A stretch of DNA of 61,470 bases, taken from contig CAZPXH010000013.1 in NCBI GenBank assembly GCA_964591085.1, positions 1 to 61,470 of the forward strand, given 5' to 3'. The DNA comes from CAZPXH01 sp964591085. GTDB taxonomy: Bacteria; Spirochaetota; Spirochaetia; DSM-27196; CAZPXH01. Within the stretch, counting starts at the first letter, position 1. Every line of letters starts with the position of its first letter. The notes beneath the pieces were generated by a model that saw only the letters and a program-made list of their open reading frames with translations, did no database searches and was not told the DNA's origin. The position numbers were made by a program, and so were the translations under genes. Of this stretch, positions 27,065-35,840 are shown piece after piece.

Positions 27065-28372
27065 TCATGTGCCGACTTCCCCGGAAACGCTGCTGGAGGA
27101 CCCGGCGTTTTCATAGAACGGATCACCGATCCTCTGCAGCAATTTCTTGAGTCTGTCCTCCAGATCTTCCCGAGTGGCTCGGTGTCCCTGGTTGAAGAAC
27201 AGATTGTTCATCTGGTACGGGTCCCGCGCCATATCATAGAGCCGGCAGTTGTGTTCCGTCCGCGCCCGCACAAACAGGTGCCGGTCGGTGAGCAGGGCAC
27301 GGTAGCAGTACTCCGGGTCACCGTCATCAAACCATCCATCAAGGGAAATGAGAATGTCGCGCTGTATTTGCGGCTCACCAGCCATTACGGTGCCGGAGAG
27401 GTTCGCCCCCCGCATGCTCGCTGGGACCGCAAGCCCGAGCAGGCCGAGGGTAGTCGTTGGCACGTCCAGACTGCTCACGAGGCCCTTGCAGACGGATCCC
27501 GGTGCTGTTGATCCCGGATGCCTGATGATGAGCGGGATCCGGGAGGACTCGGTCTCCGCAAAGAACTTCTGGACGCGGTTGTGGCTGCCCATGAAGTCTC
27601 CGTGGTCGGAGAAGTAGATGACAATGGTGTCATCTGCCTGGCCGGTTTCCTCCAGACACCTCAAGATTCGGCCAATGTTATCGTCAAGATTCCTGATCTG
27701 AGCGTAGTAGCCCTTGATCCTGGCGATATTCTCCGGTGTTTTCCATTCTTCGGGGACGTTCTTGCGGAACTCGATTTCCCGGTTCTCGTACGCCGTCATG
27801 TAGGCCTCGGGAGCCACATGCGGGTCATGCGGTGGCTCAATTGACACAACCATGAACCACGGTGACTCGCCCTTCAGGCGAGTGATCTGTTCTATTGCGA
27901 TGTCGGTGAGGCCATCCGTCTGATAACCCGGAAGCCGCCTTCTGGGAATGGGATACGGGCCTTCGGAGTACTCGGTCTCAAAGGGCCGGTTACTGTTCTC
28001 CCAGCCAATCCAGGTATCCCAGCCCCTGCGGAAGTAGGGCGCTACAAAGTGACTCGGCGCCGCCCCGCCGGAGAGATGCCACTTCCCCAGGTGCGCAGTG
28101 TGGTATCCGTGCTCCCTGAGGACTTCGGGGAGTGTGGTGGCGTTTGGCGGGATTGGCTTGTGAAGCGAAGTAACGCCGTGCTCGTGGATGTACTGTGACG
28201 TATAGAAGGATGCACGCGCCGGGGCACACAGGGGACTGATGGTGTGCGCCCCCGTGAACCGAACCCCGGAGTCAGCGAGGTGGTCCAGGTTCGGGGTTTC
28301 CACGTTCCGGCTGCCGCTGCAGCTCATTGCTTCTTCCCGGTGTTGGTCGCTGAAAAGCCATAGCACGTTCAT
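27065..28372 (-). CDS. S1-family sulfatase, choline-sulfatase-like
   Basis: 435 residues. The formylglycine motif is CAPAR (Cys49 in SPLCAPARASFYTSQ). Metal-binding blocks are LFSDQHRE at the start and YFSDHGDFMG; GKWHLSGG is the active-site block. The start MNVLWLFSD is inside strand 1, so there is no signal peptide and the enzyme is cytoplasmic. Sequence style is that of choline sulfatases and related enzymes on small organic sulfates; the exact substrate cannot be read. It follows tctA by 14 bases and precedes the LacI gene. Confidence 0.85.
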   Translation of the reverse strand: MNVLWLFSDQHREEAMSCSGSRNVETPNLDHLADSGVRFTGAHTISPLCAPARASFYTSQYIHEHGVTSLHKPIPPNATTLPEVLREHGYHTAHLGKWHLSGGAAPSHFVAPYFRRGWDTWIGWENSNRPFETEYSEGPYPIPRRRLPGYQTDGLTDIAIEQITRLKGESPWFMVVSIEPPHDPHVAPEAYMTAYENREIEFRKNVPEEWKTPENIARIKGYYAQIRNLDDNIGRILRCLEETGQADDTIVIYFSDHGDFMGSHNRVQKFFAETESSRIPLIIRHPGSTAPGSVCKGLVSSLDVPTTTLGLLGLAVPASMRGANLSGTVMAGEPQIQRDILISLDGWFDDGDPEYCYRALLTDRHLFVRARTEHNCRLYDMARDPYQMNNLFFNQGHRATREDLEDRLKKLLQRIGDPFYENAGSSSSVSGEVGT

Positions 28373-28386
28373 TCAGAAGCTCACTT

Positions 28387-29892
28387 TCAGGCTGCGTTGG
28401 TCTTTGATTTCCTGCGGTCTCTGAGATACGGGGCAATGGCCGGAAGCACAAACGCGGCAATCGCCAGAAAGATGAAGACCAGGCTCACCGGGCGTTCAAA
28501 AAATATGGACAGCGTGTTCTGAGAAATCGCCATGGACCGGCGCAGGTTGTTCTCAATCAGTGGACCCAGGACCAGTCCAAGCAGCATTGGCGACCGGGGA
28601 ATCTCAAGCTTTGCCATCACAAGCGCGATTACGGCGAACACCGTGACCAGTAGGAGATAGAAGCTTGTGTTGTTGACGGCAAAGGATCCGGCCATACACA
28701 GGGCCATGATGATCGGCGCGAGAATTGCATAGGAAATGGAGGAAAGCCGCGCAAAGAGGCCGACCAGCAGCTTTCCGTGCACAAGCATGAGGACGTTAAC
28801 AACCAGGAAGCCGACGATGATGGCGTAAATCTGGGGGCCCTGCTGAGAAAAGAGTGTGGGACCCGGACGCAGCCCGTGAACGGTCAGCGCACCGAGCATG
28901 ATGGCGGCTGCAGCGTCACCGGGAATGCCCAGCGACAACATCGGAATGAGCGCCGTTCCCGTTGCTGCATTATTGGCCGACTCCACGGCAGCAACGCCAT
29001 CCAGGCAACCGGTTCCAAACTCGTCTCCCCGCCGGGAAACGCGCTTGGCCTGAGAGTAGGAGACAAATGACGCGATGGCTCCCCCGGTCCCCGGTACTAT
29101 CCCGATGAGGTTGCCGATTGCGGTGCCGAGGCCGATGACCCGCCCCGACTCCCGGAGCTCCCGGAATGTCAGCCTGGGTTCCTGCCGAATCTTTGCCGCA
29201 TCTATTGCCGCCGTGCTGATGGGACGGTTCTTGTTGATCAGGATCTCGCCCAGCGCAAACAGGCCAATCAAAGCAATGATCAGCGGGACGCCGCCGAGGA
29301 GACGGAAGTTGTCAAAGAACACAAACCGTCCGACGCCGGCCGCATCAACTCCAATAGTGCTAACGAGAATTCCCAGACAGCCACTGATGATCCCTTTCAG
29401 GATGCTATCGCCGCTCACACTGGAAATGACTGACAGCCCAAAGAGCGAAATGGCGAAGTATTCAGCCGGTCCAAACAGCAGGGAGAGCCGGGCGATGGTT
29501 GGGGAAAGAAAAAGCAGCAGGAACGCGCTGACTACACCGCCGAAAACCGAGGCATAGAGAGCAACCTCCAGCGCCTTTTTGGCCTTCCCGTTCTGCGCGG
29601 CAGGATATCCGTCAAGAATTGTGGCCGCGGCCGCCGGGGAGCCAGGCGTGTTTATGAGAATTGCCGTGATGGAGCCGCCATACACGCCACCCGCATACAA
29701 GCCCAATAGCACCAGGACGCCGGCTACCGGATCCAGGCCGAATGTCAGTGGGAGTGCCAGCGTAATCGCGAGCATTCCGGTCAGCCCCGGGACCGCACCA
29801 ACCACAATCCCGATGAACAGACTCACGTTCATCAGGAGGAGGTTCTGGACCGTGGCTAGAAGCTCTATACTGGAAAGGAAGTTCCCAATCAT
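28387..29892 (-). CDS. tctA: tripartite tricarboxylate transporter, large permease TctA
   Basis: A 501-residue integral membrane protein with about 11 to 12 helices. Family signatures include LFIGIVVGAVPGLTGMLAI near the start, GGSITAILINTPG, and the second-half repeat GIVPGTGGAIASFVSYSQAKR. The large subunit forms the channel of a cation-coupled secondary importer fed by TctC. It starts 6 bases after the tctB stop. Confidence 0.9.
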   Translation of the reverse strand: MIGNFLSSIELLATVQNLLLMNVSLFIGIVVGAVPGLTGMLAITLALPLTFGLDPVAGVLVLLGLYAGGVYGGSITAILINTPGSPAAAATILDGYPAAQNGKAKKALEVALYASVFGGVVSAFLLLFLSPTIARLSLLFGPAEYFAISLFGLSVISSVSGDSILKGIISGCLGILVSTIGVDAAGVGRFVFFDNFRLLGGVPLIIALIGLFALGEILINKNRPISTAAIDAAKIRQEPRLTFRELRESGRVIGLGTAIGNLIGIVPGTGGAIASFVSYSQAKRVSRRGDEFGTGCLDGVAAVESANNAATGTALIPMLSLGIPGDAAAAIMLGALTVHGLRPGPTLFSQQGPQIYAIIVGFLVVNVLMLVHGKLLVGLFARLSSISYAILAPIIMALCMAGSFAVNNTSFYLLLVTVFAVIALVMAKLEIPRSPMLLGLVLGPLIENNLRRSMAISQNTLSIFFERPVSLVFIFLAIAAFVLPAIAPYLRDRRKSKTNAA

Positions 29893-29898
29893 TGTGAC

Positions 29899-30390
29899 CT
29901 AGCCTCCGAAGATGGACCCGATGGGTAACCGCACAAACATTGCGGATCTGAAGAAGAAGAATATGGCCACGATGGATCCCGCCACAATGACCCAGGCAAA
30001 GACTCGCCGTTCACCATAGTTGGCAAGGATTCCGAATCCGAGGATGAGCGTGGTGGGCAGGAAGCCAAAAACCGGCACCAGAAGCGCATACACTACAAAA
30101 GATAGCGCGTAGATCGCATACACCGCGAACGACCGGACACCGTCCTTTGTCACCGTCACGGTGGACGCCGGCTCCCTGCGCACACCCTTAAGGAGCAGCG
30201 CAGCGCCGCAAAGAAGCATGACCCAGAGCAGCAGCCGCGGGAGGGACTGAGAAGAGAACCCGTCGGCTGTCTGGGGCTGGATCAGTTCATCCAACCGGAT
30301 CAACAGGCCGGAGGCAACACCCAGGCCCAGGAGCCCGGAGATTGAGTCCGTATTTGCTAGCCGGGCAACTACTCGGTTGTGCTTGGTCAT
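29899..30390 (-). CDS. tctB: tripartite tricarboxylate transporter, small subunit TctB
   Basis: 163 residues from ATG 30390, which has AAGGA upstream; a TTG start at 30408 is less likely. It has four hydrophobic segments, and the last part FGFLPTTLILGFGILANYGERR matches TctB. It forms the membrane complex with TctA. It lies downstream of a strong hairpin that separates it from tctC, so permease expression is probably lower than that of the binding protein. Confidence 0.85.
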   Translation of the reverse strand: MTKHNRVVARLANTDSISGLLGLGVASGLLIRLDELIQPQTADGFSSQSLPRLLLWVMLLCGAALLLKGVRREPASTVTVTKDGVRSFAVYAIYALSFVVYALLVPVFGFLPTTLILGFGILANYGERRVFAWVIVAGSIVAIFFFFRSAMFVRLPIGSIFGG

Positions 30391-30423
30391 CTCGGAATCC
30401 TTGTGCAAGCGGGATCAGAAAAA

Positions 30424-30451
30424 AATCCCGGAACAGGATTGTTCCGGGATT
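30424..30451 (-). terminator. intrinsic terminator or attenuator between tctC and tctB
   Basis: A perfect 12-base stem AATCCCGGAACA / TGTTCCGGGATT with loop of four bases. On the minus strand a seven-T run follows directly. It lies just after tctC, so most transcripts should stop here, with partial read-through into tctB and tctA. Confidence 0.85.
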
Positions 30452-30479
30452 ACTGCAGCCAGGAGTCGGCGCTTAACCG

Positions 30480-31460
30480 TCAATCAAGATAGGTCAACCA
30501 CTCCTGGACATCTTCAATGCCGCGGTTGATCTTGGTTGCGACTTCCTCTGGGGTCAGCGGGTCCACAACAAATCCCAGGCGAGCCTGCAGCTCCTGGATC
30601 TCAGGAGTCTCGTAGATCTGCGCAATCCGCTCCGTGTAGAACTGAACGATCTCCTCCGGAGTTCCGGCGGGCAGAGCGTAGAAGTTGAATCCAACAAAGC
30701 TGATGTCAAAGCCCAGATCCACGGCAGATGGCACCTGGCCGATCCCATCAAACTCTACAACGATATCGTCATTGAAGGTGAGAATCGGAACAAGGTCACC
30801 ATTGTCAATGAACTGCTGCACCACGGGAGCAAGTCCCAGGGCAACATCGATGTTCCCTCCAAGGACGCTTGACAGCGGCTCAAGTGCACTGTCAAACGGA
30901 ACTGCCGACGCCTCAGCTCCCATCTCGGTGAACAATGCTGCCTGCAGCATGTGGTGGTCCGAGCGGAGACCGAAGGTTCCGTAGTTGACCGTGTTCTCCT
31001 GTGCATACTCAAGCAGGCTCTCGTAGTCCTGAATCGGCGAATCAGCCGCCGCAACCATTACCAGCGCGGTGGCACCAATGTTCCCGATGATTGGCGTGAA
31101 GTCCGCAAACTCGTACTCAACCTGGGTTGTCTGGGTACGGATTGCCATGAGCCCGATGTTCACAGTGATGAGGTTGTAGCCGTCCGGTGCAACTTCCAGG
31201 AACTCCGTTGCTGCCACAACGCCGCCCGCACCGGTTCGGTTGACCACTCCCATCGGCTGGCCAATGAACTCCTCAGACTGCTCGGCAACGGCACGCGCGA
31301 GAACGTCAGCATTCCCTCCTGCACCAAAGGGTACGGTCAGCGTGATGGGCCGGGTAGGGGTCCAGGTCCCGTCGGACGCAGTCTCTTCGGGCGCGCCACC
31401 CGACCACACCAGTCCGGCAACAAGCATGAACGCAAGGAACAGACCTGTTCTCTTTGCCAT
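30480..31460 (-). CDS. tctC: tripartite tricarboxylate transporter binding protein TctC
   Basis: 326 residues from ATG 31460, with AAGGAG upstream; longer in-frame starts are not supported. A signal peptide ends near AGLVWSGGAPEET. TctC motifs follow: ITLTVPFGAGGNADVLARA and NRTGAGGVVAATEFL. These proteins bind carboxylates or other small organics and deliver them to TctA/TctB. Because the downstream genes are two cytoplasmic sulfatases, a sulfated organic acid or similar compound is the likely ligand. The lack of a lipobox Cys with an acidic mature start matches other binding proteins in this window. Confidence 0.9.
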   Translation of the reverse strand: MAKRTGLFLAFMLVAGLVWSGGAPEETASDGTWTPTRPITLTVPFGAGGNADVLARAVAEQSEEFIGQPMGVVNRTGAGGVVAATEFLEVAPDGYNLITVNIGLMAIRTQTTQVEYEFADFTPIIGNIGATALVMVAAADSPIQDYESLLEYAQENTVNYGTFGLRSDHHMLQAALFTEMGAEASAVPFDSALEPLSSVLGGNIDVALGLAPVVQQFIDNGDLVPILTFNDDIVVEFDGIGQVPSAVDLGFDISFVGFNFYALPAGTPEEIVQFYTERIAQIYETPEIQELQARLGFVVDPLTPEEVATKINRGIEDVQEWLTYLD

Positions 31461-31511
31461 ATCGACACTCCTTTTTCGGGCATCGCTACCGACGTATGAA
31501 TACGCCAATGA

Positions 31512-31519
31512 TATCGATA
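31512..31519. promoter_or_regulatory. possible LacI-type operator upstream of tctC
   Basis: TATCGATA, a perfect palindrome centred on CG about 55 bases upstream of the tctC start. LacI-family operators are typically palindromic around a central CG. The LacI gene of this operon is the natural candidate to bind. The site is short, so this is only suggestive. Confidence 0.25.
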
Positions 31520-31856
31520 ATCCCAGTATTGCGATGATTCTGTACCCCAATCGTACCGATCGGGGCTCCGATTCCCCGGAGCACCGCATCCCCGGACCTC
31601 GGTGAAACCTTTCATCGAAGGTTTTCTCGCGATACTCTCACCCAAATCAGGTGCCGTCAAGAAATTTCTGTGCGCGAATTGCTTGTGCGAGGGATGGCTG
31701 GAGGAGCCGTCTACGCGTGGGATGCGCGAACGTTGGAGTCAGGCGCCGATCAGAGCGAGTCTTGCCGACGGTTTTCAGGGTCCGCGGGCTGAGATTCCCG
31801 GGCTCCGCGCGGATTTCTGCGAATCCCCGCACGCACGAAGGGTCCGAATGCCGCTC

Positions 31857-31876
31857 AAGCCCCGGAGCCGGGGCTT
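31857..31876 (-). terminator. hairpin downstream of the FG-GAP gene
   Basis: AAGCCCCGG/CCGGGGCTT, a perfect 9-base stem with two bases between the arms. It is 37 bases past the stop of the FG-GAP lipoprotein gene on the minus strand. There is no T-run, so it may stabilise the transcript end instead of terminating it. Confidence 0.4.
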
Positions 31877-31912
31877 ACTCCGCGGAAAGACTCAGCCCAC
31901 TGGCTCCCGAGC

Positions 31913-33550
31913 CTAGTTCCCGTCGAGATCTGCGAGGGCAACGCCGTACGACTCAAAGGTGTCGGTCGACGCGTCACTCGAGCTGAACATTCCGCTCCCG
32001 TTGTTGAGGTACACGGTGTTTCGCGCCTGGAAATTGACCACGAAGACATCCTGGTCGCCGTCTCCGTCCAGGTCGCCAACAGCCAGATCGAAGCTTTGCC
32101 TGTCCGTTGCGGCCATATCGACTCCCGCTGCGAAAGTGCCGTCTCCGTTTCCGACAAACAGCTGGTTGGGACTGGCTACGTTCCCGACGACAATATCCAG
32201 CGTTCCATCTCCGTCGAAGTCGGCGATTCCGAGCCCGTAGCTGGACTCGCTGTCTGCCGAAAGGTCTGAACCGGTAAACGAACCCGTTCCATCGCCGAGG
32301 TACACGCGGTTCGCTGCTCCCGAGACGTTAATCAACAGATCCATGTTCCCGTCCCCGTTGAGGTCAGCCGCGTCGGCTTGCGTGCTCAACAGGGAATCCG
32401 TCGACACGTCATTACCGCTGCCGAAGGTTCCGTCACCGTTTCCAAGGTAGATCCGGTCCTTTGTCCCCCACGCGGTGACGACAACATCAAGAATGTCGTC
32501 GTTATTAAAGTCGGCGATTGCGATACCGCGCTGGTTCGCGGTGTCGGTGGATAGATCTGCATGTGTGAATCCACCGTCGCCATCACCGAGGTACACCAAA
32601 GCCCGAACAGCGGTCCCGAGGAATGCCACGACAACGTCCATGTTGCCATCGCTGTTCAAGTCGGCAGCCCTCATCTGCTGGCCGCCAACCCTGTTCATCG
32701 TGCTTGCATTAGCACCGGCGGCGAAGCCACCCGCGCCATCCCCGAGGTGGATGCGCTCCGGACCGCTGTACCCTGAGAAGAAAGCATCCATGTTTCCATC
32801 ATTGTTGAAGTCAGCAAGGACTACGTCCCCGTTATTGATCTGGTCTGTGCTCACGTCCGTCGGTGCCTGGAAGGTACCTGTTCCGGTTCCGAGGGCAGTA
32901 CGGTTTCGTCCGCTTGGAATGGCATTCGCAAAGTTCGCGACCACCAAGTCTAGTACAAGCGGTACCTCCCACTGGGCGTAGAACGTCACGCTCCCGTCGC
33001 TGAAGGTGAAGTCTTCGCCGACGGCGTAGCCGGTTCCACTCCCATCGGGCTCGGTATTCCATTCCGCGAAGACTTCGCCGATCTTTGCCAGGTCACCAGG
33101 GTCGGGAAGCGTTATCTGGTCGCCGGTGAAGTACTCACCGTTGTCGACGGGAGAGCTCCCCGATGTTGCACCGTTGGGATCGAAGCTGATGGTGAAGGGG
33201 CCATTACCATCGTTGATCCACAAAGCATGAAGTCCAATGTCGCTCGTGTCGATGACCAGCAGGTCCCCGACCTGGTACGTGCTTCCCGTTCCATCGGCCT
33301 GGGTATTCCAACCGCCGAAGGTATGACCGACAAGACTCAATCCGCCGCTGTTCCCGAGCACGGTAGCCGTGTCGCCACGGAAGTAGTCTCGCGGATCGAC
33401 CGGCGGCTCGCCCACGTCGGCGCCGTTGGCGAAGTAGTTCACCTGGCGTGGCGTCAGGTTGTCCGGGTTCAGTAGCGGGCACGAGGCAAGCGCCATCACG
33501 GCCAGGATGGTGATCCCGGTCAAAGCAACACGACGGTAGTTATTCACCAT
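31913..33550 (-). CDS. FG-GAP/VCBS-repeat surface lipoprotein with InlB-type repeats
   Basis: 545 residues from ATG 33550 (alternative ATG 33559). A signal peptide ends in a lipobox (MALASC). Two InlB-B-type repeats follow (HTFGGWNTQADGTGSTY and VFAEWNTEPDGSGTGYA). Then come about seven FG-GAP/VCBS repeats, each with the DxNxDGxxD calcium-binding style (ADFNNDGNMDAFF, ADLNGDGNMD). Such proteins form surface beta-propellers. The chain stops abruptly in the middle of a repeat at VALADLDGN, so the C-terminus is probably truncated. Confidence 0.75.
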   Translation of the reverse strand: MVNNYRRVALTGITILAVMALASCPLLNPDNLTPRQVNYFANGADVGEPPVDPRDYFRGDTATVLGNSGGLSLVGHTFGGWNTQADGTGSTYQVGDLLVIDTSDIGLHALWINDGNGPFTISFDPNGATSGSSPVDNGEYFTGDQITLPDPGDLAKIGEVFAEWNTEPDGSGTGYAVGEDFTFSDGSVTFYAQWEVPLVLDLVVANFANAIPSGRNRTALGTGTGTFQAPTDVSTDQINNGDVVLADFNNDGNMDAFFSGYSGPERIHLGDGAGGFAAGANASTMNRVGGQQMRAADLNSDGNMDVVVAFLGTAVRALVYLGDGDGGFTHADLSTDTANQRGIAIADFNNDDILDVVVTAWGTKDRIYLGNGDGTFGSGNDVSTDSLLSTQADAADLNGDGNMDLLINVSGAANRVYLGDGTGSFTGSDLSADSESSYGLGIADFDGDGTLDIVVGNVASPNQLFVGNGDGTFAAGVDMAATDRQSFDLAVGDLDGDGDQDVFVVNFQARNTVYLNNGSGMFSSSDASTDTFESYGVALADLDGN

Positions 33551-33775
33551 TGGGATCATAGGAGAACCTGTTGCGGCGGGCAACCACAAGGCCGCTTTCG
33601 GATATGGGATTCGATGCAGAACACGGGGACACTCATCGCTTGGGCTGTGCCCGAAAAGCGGGCCGCAGCTATGCTAGCGCAAGGAGGCCGTCAGCTGAAT
33701 CGATGAGGCCCGGCTCTCCGAAGCGACGTATCCTAGAATCTGCAGTGAAACCGGTCCTACCGACCAGCTCACTCA

Positions 33776-34330
33776 TTAACCGACGACGCGCTGCAGTGTT
33801 TCAATGGTGCGGTCACACCACGCAGCCTGCATCTGTGCAGCGGATACGCCAAAGTCGATTGTTGTGCCGATGAGCTGCTGTGCGTCGGCTGGGATCTCCT
33901 CAGTGTCGGTGTCGCTTCGGAATTCGCTGTACTGCTGTGCCATTCGGCGAGTCAGGCGGCGATAGCTCTCCACCTGCGGAATCAGGTACGGCGCGTCTGC
34001 TGCGCGGGCAAAGAACAGCTTGAGCAGGAGCTCGTTCCGGCCCGGCTTGAAGACCACCTCCGGCGAGCGGATCCACCGCCGCAGCTCCGCCGAACCCGCC
34101 TCCCGAATTGCAAAGCGCCGGCTTTCCCGGCCGGTCGCCTGGTACTCCACGACCTCGATCAGACCCCCTTCATGAAGCTGTTCCAGAGTGGGGTAGATCT
34201 GGCCGTAGCTCTCCTTCCAGAAGTGCGAGGTTGTCTCAGAGAGCAGCTTGCGGATCTCGTAACCGGTTGACGGCCCGAAGGCGAGCACGCCGAGAATTGC
34301 GTTGCGGCTTCGGCCGGATGATCGAGGCAT
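33776..34330 (-). CDS. PadR-family transcriptional regulator
   Basis: 184 residues from ATG 34330. The winged-helix domain reads AILGVLAFGPSTGYEIRKLL, SYGQIYPTLEQLHEGGLI and the wing REAGSAELRRW. A helical dimerisation domain (PadR_C, Vir_act_alpha_C) covers about 95-180. It is divergent from a membrane protein/CPBP operon, with a clear inverted repeat between the two starts. Autorepression and control of that operon are likely; the effector is unknown. Confidence 0.85.
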   Translation of the reverse strand: MPRSSGRSRNAILGVLAFGPSTGYEIRKLLSETTSHFWKESYGQIYPTLEQLHEGGLIEVVEYQATGRESRRFAIREAGSAELRRWIRSPEVVFKPGRNELLLKLFFARAADAPYLIPQVESYRRLTRRMAQQYSEFRSDTDTEEIPADAQQLIGTTIDFGVSAAQMQAAWCDRTIETLQRVVG

Positions 34331-34352
34331 GATTGACAGATACATCAAAGCG

Positions 34353-34384
34353 ATATATTGTGTCAACGTATCACAATGATATAT
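34353..34384. promoter_or_regulatory. probable PadR operator
   Basis: An inverted repeat in the 64-base gap between the divergent starts. Perfect arms ATTGTG (34357-34362) and CACAAT (34372-34377) are separated by 9 bases, with AT-rich ATATA/TATAT flanks. Position and symmetry fit binding by the adjacent PadR protein to control both directions. Confidence 0.6.
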
Positions 34385-34394
34385 GGAGGATGCC

Positions 34395-34802
34395 ATGAGA
34401 TTTGTTTCTGTTCCAGCGGCGGCCACGATTGCGTTGGCTATCATGGGGGCGGTGGTGCTCTTCCACCTGCTTGTCATAGCCGGCGTGTTCCCAACGACCA
34501 TTGTGTGGGGTGGGCGTATCACGGATCCGCAGCAGGTGGTGGCCATGGAGGTGGTCTCAATTCTGATCATACTCGTGGCAGCGGCCGTCATCGCGTTGCG
34601 CTGGCAGAGCCTGGCATCCGGCGAACCCTCGCTTCTCTGGGCAATCGGGACCTGGGTCCTGGTGGGACTGTTTGCAATCAACACCGTGGGAAACCTCTTT
34701 GCAAAGACGCCCTTTGAGCGCTTTGCCATGACACCGCTCACCTTCCTGCTGGGCCTTCTTGCGCTGAGGCTCGCGATGGAGAGCGTTGCGGCACATGGAT
34801 AA
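34395..34802 (+). CDS. four-helix membrane protein
   Basis: 135 residues from ATG 34395, with GGAGGA four bases upstream; an in-frame ATG at 34383 is less well placed. Four hydrophobic segments fill most of the chain. GVFPTTIVWGGRITD lies between helices 1 and 2, and INTVGNLFAKTPFERF between 3 and 4. I do not recognise a named family. It is translationally coupled to the CPBP protease gene, whose start overlaps its stop. Confidence 0.6.
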   Translation: MRFVSVPAAATIALAIMGAVVLFHLLVIAGVFPTTIVWGGRITDPQQVVAMEVVSILIILVAAAVIALRWQSLASGEPSLLWAIGTWVLVGLFAINTVGNLFAKTPFERFAMTPLTFLLGLLALRLAMESVAAHG

Positions 34803-35541
34803 GGCCCGCTTGCGTTGGTCCGGAGTCGTCGTGCGTACCGGTGCGGTGGTGGTCGCGGTCGTTGGCACTTCCATCACGCTGGTGCTCCTCCGCTCGTACC
34901 GGGTCACCGTGACCGCGCTCTTCGCAACTTCTCGGCTCAACCATGAGGTTTCCTACCAGCTGATTGGGCTTGGTATTGCCGCGCTCTTTGTATTGCTTGC
35001 GTGGCTGCTGGGTGGTGCTGGTGTACTTCAGTTCCTTCGCCCGTGGCGCTTCAACGGGGAAGTAACGCCGGTTCCCTGGCTGGGCCTCCGTCCGAAAGAG
35101 GGCGAGGGGTGGCTGCAGGTGGGCACCAGCTTCCTGGTGATCATCACAATCGTCACGGCCGTTGCCGTCTACCTGCCGGTGATTCGTTCCGGGGAGCCAG
35201 GCTTCAGCATCGGCGGCGTTCTGCTACCTGCTCTGGTGTTCGCGGTAGCCAACTCCTTTACCGAGGAGGTCATCTACCGTTTTGCCGTGACGGGGGTGTT
35301 TCTGGAGAACGGTCTTTCCGCCGGGAGCGCTGCCATCACCAGTGGAGTGCTGTTTGGTGGAGTGCACTACTTCGGCACGCCCGGTGGCGTCCCCGGGGTC
35401 CTGCTCGCGGGCTTCCTCGGGTGGCTGCTGTCCAAGTCGATTGCAGAGACACGCGGCTTCGGCTGGGCCTGGCTCATTCACTTTGTCCAGGACATCGTCA
35501 TCTTCATCGCGATTCTGGGGAGCACAGCGGGCCAAGCCTAG
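34795..35541 (+). CDS. CPBP-family intramembrane metalloprotease
   Basis: 248 residues from ATG 34795, overlapping the previous stop. About seven membrane helices. The CPBP (Abi/Rce1-like) motifs are EEVIYRF (E157, E158, R162), FGGVHYFG (H191), and the C-terminal AWLIHFVQDIV (H229, D233). These enzymes cleave membrane substrates and often act in bacteriocin self-immunity or prenyl-protein processing. With PadR control and a small membrane partner, a stress or immunity role is inferred. Confidence 0.8.
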   Translation: MDKARLRWSGVVVRTGAVVVAVVGTSITLVLLRSYRVTVTALFATSRLNHEVSYQLIGLGIAALFVLLAWLLGGAGVLQFLRPWRFNGEVTPVPWLGLRPKEGEGWLQVGTSFLVIITIVTAVAVYLPVIRSGEPGFSIGGVLLPALVFAVANSFTEEVIYRFAVTGVFLENGLSAGSAAITSGVLFGGVHYFGTPGGVPGVLLAGFLGWLLSKSIAETRGFGWAWLIHFVQDIVIFIAILGSTAGQA

Positions 35542-35840
35542 CCCCGACTGTCCCCAAACCTGTCAGCGCCATGGACGAACGCCGCTTTGCACTGTGGCCA
35601 TAGTGCTCGGGCATTTCCCGGTTCTGTGCTATCTGGTCTGACATTGTCCGTTTGTCACTGGCATTCGGCAGGTTGGCCCGCGTTCGAGATTCATATCAAT
35701 AGGTGTGCCGCGTTTACGTTTGCTATCAGTTCGTAAGCCAGGGGATCTGCCGCGGCCTTACGATCCTTACCCCGGACCCGCCAGCGGTGCTAAATCACCC
35801 GTTTGCAACGGCCATTCCGGCCAACCGGCCTGGCGGGATT
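35542..35840. other. intergenic region, no gene seen
   Basis: About 300 bases between the CPBP gene and the response-regulator fragment. One frame is open into the next feature but has no ribosome site and no recognisable sequence before 35841. No strong hairpin with a T-run was found after the CPBP stop. Confidence 0.35.

Larger units (their letters stand above)
31461..31912. other. intergenic region with several hairpins
   Basis: About 450 bases without a supported gene. It should hold the tctC promoter near its left end. Inverted repeats seen are AAACCTT/AAGGTTT (31605-31611 and 31618-31624) and a 20-base hairpin at 31857-31876. Short frames on both strands have no ribosome sites and no recognisable product. 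Confidence 0.4.

Noticed and set aside
24484..31904. 16-base repeat GACTCAGCCCACTGGC at 24484-24499 and 31889-31904, plus a 14-base inverse match near 17870
   Set aside because: About one 16-base match is expected by chance in a window this size. Two of the copies encode protein ends (PVG plus stop), and no element boundaries coincide.
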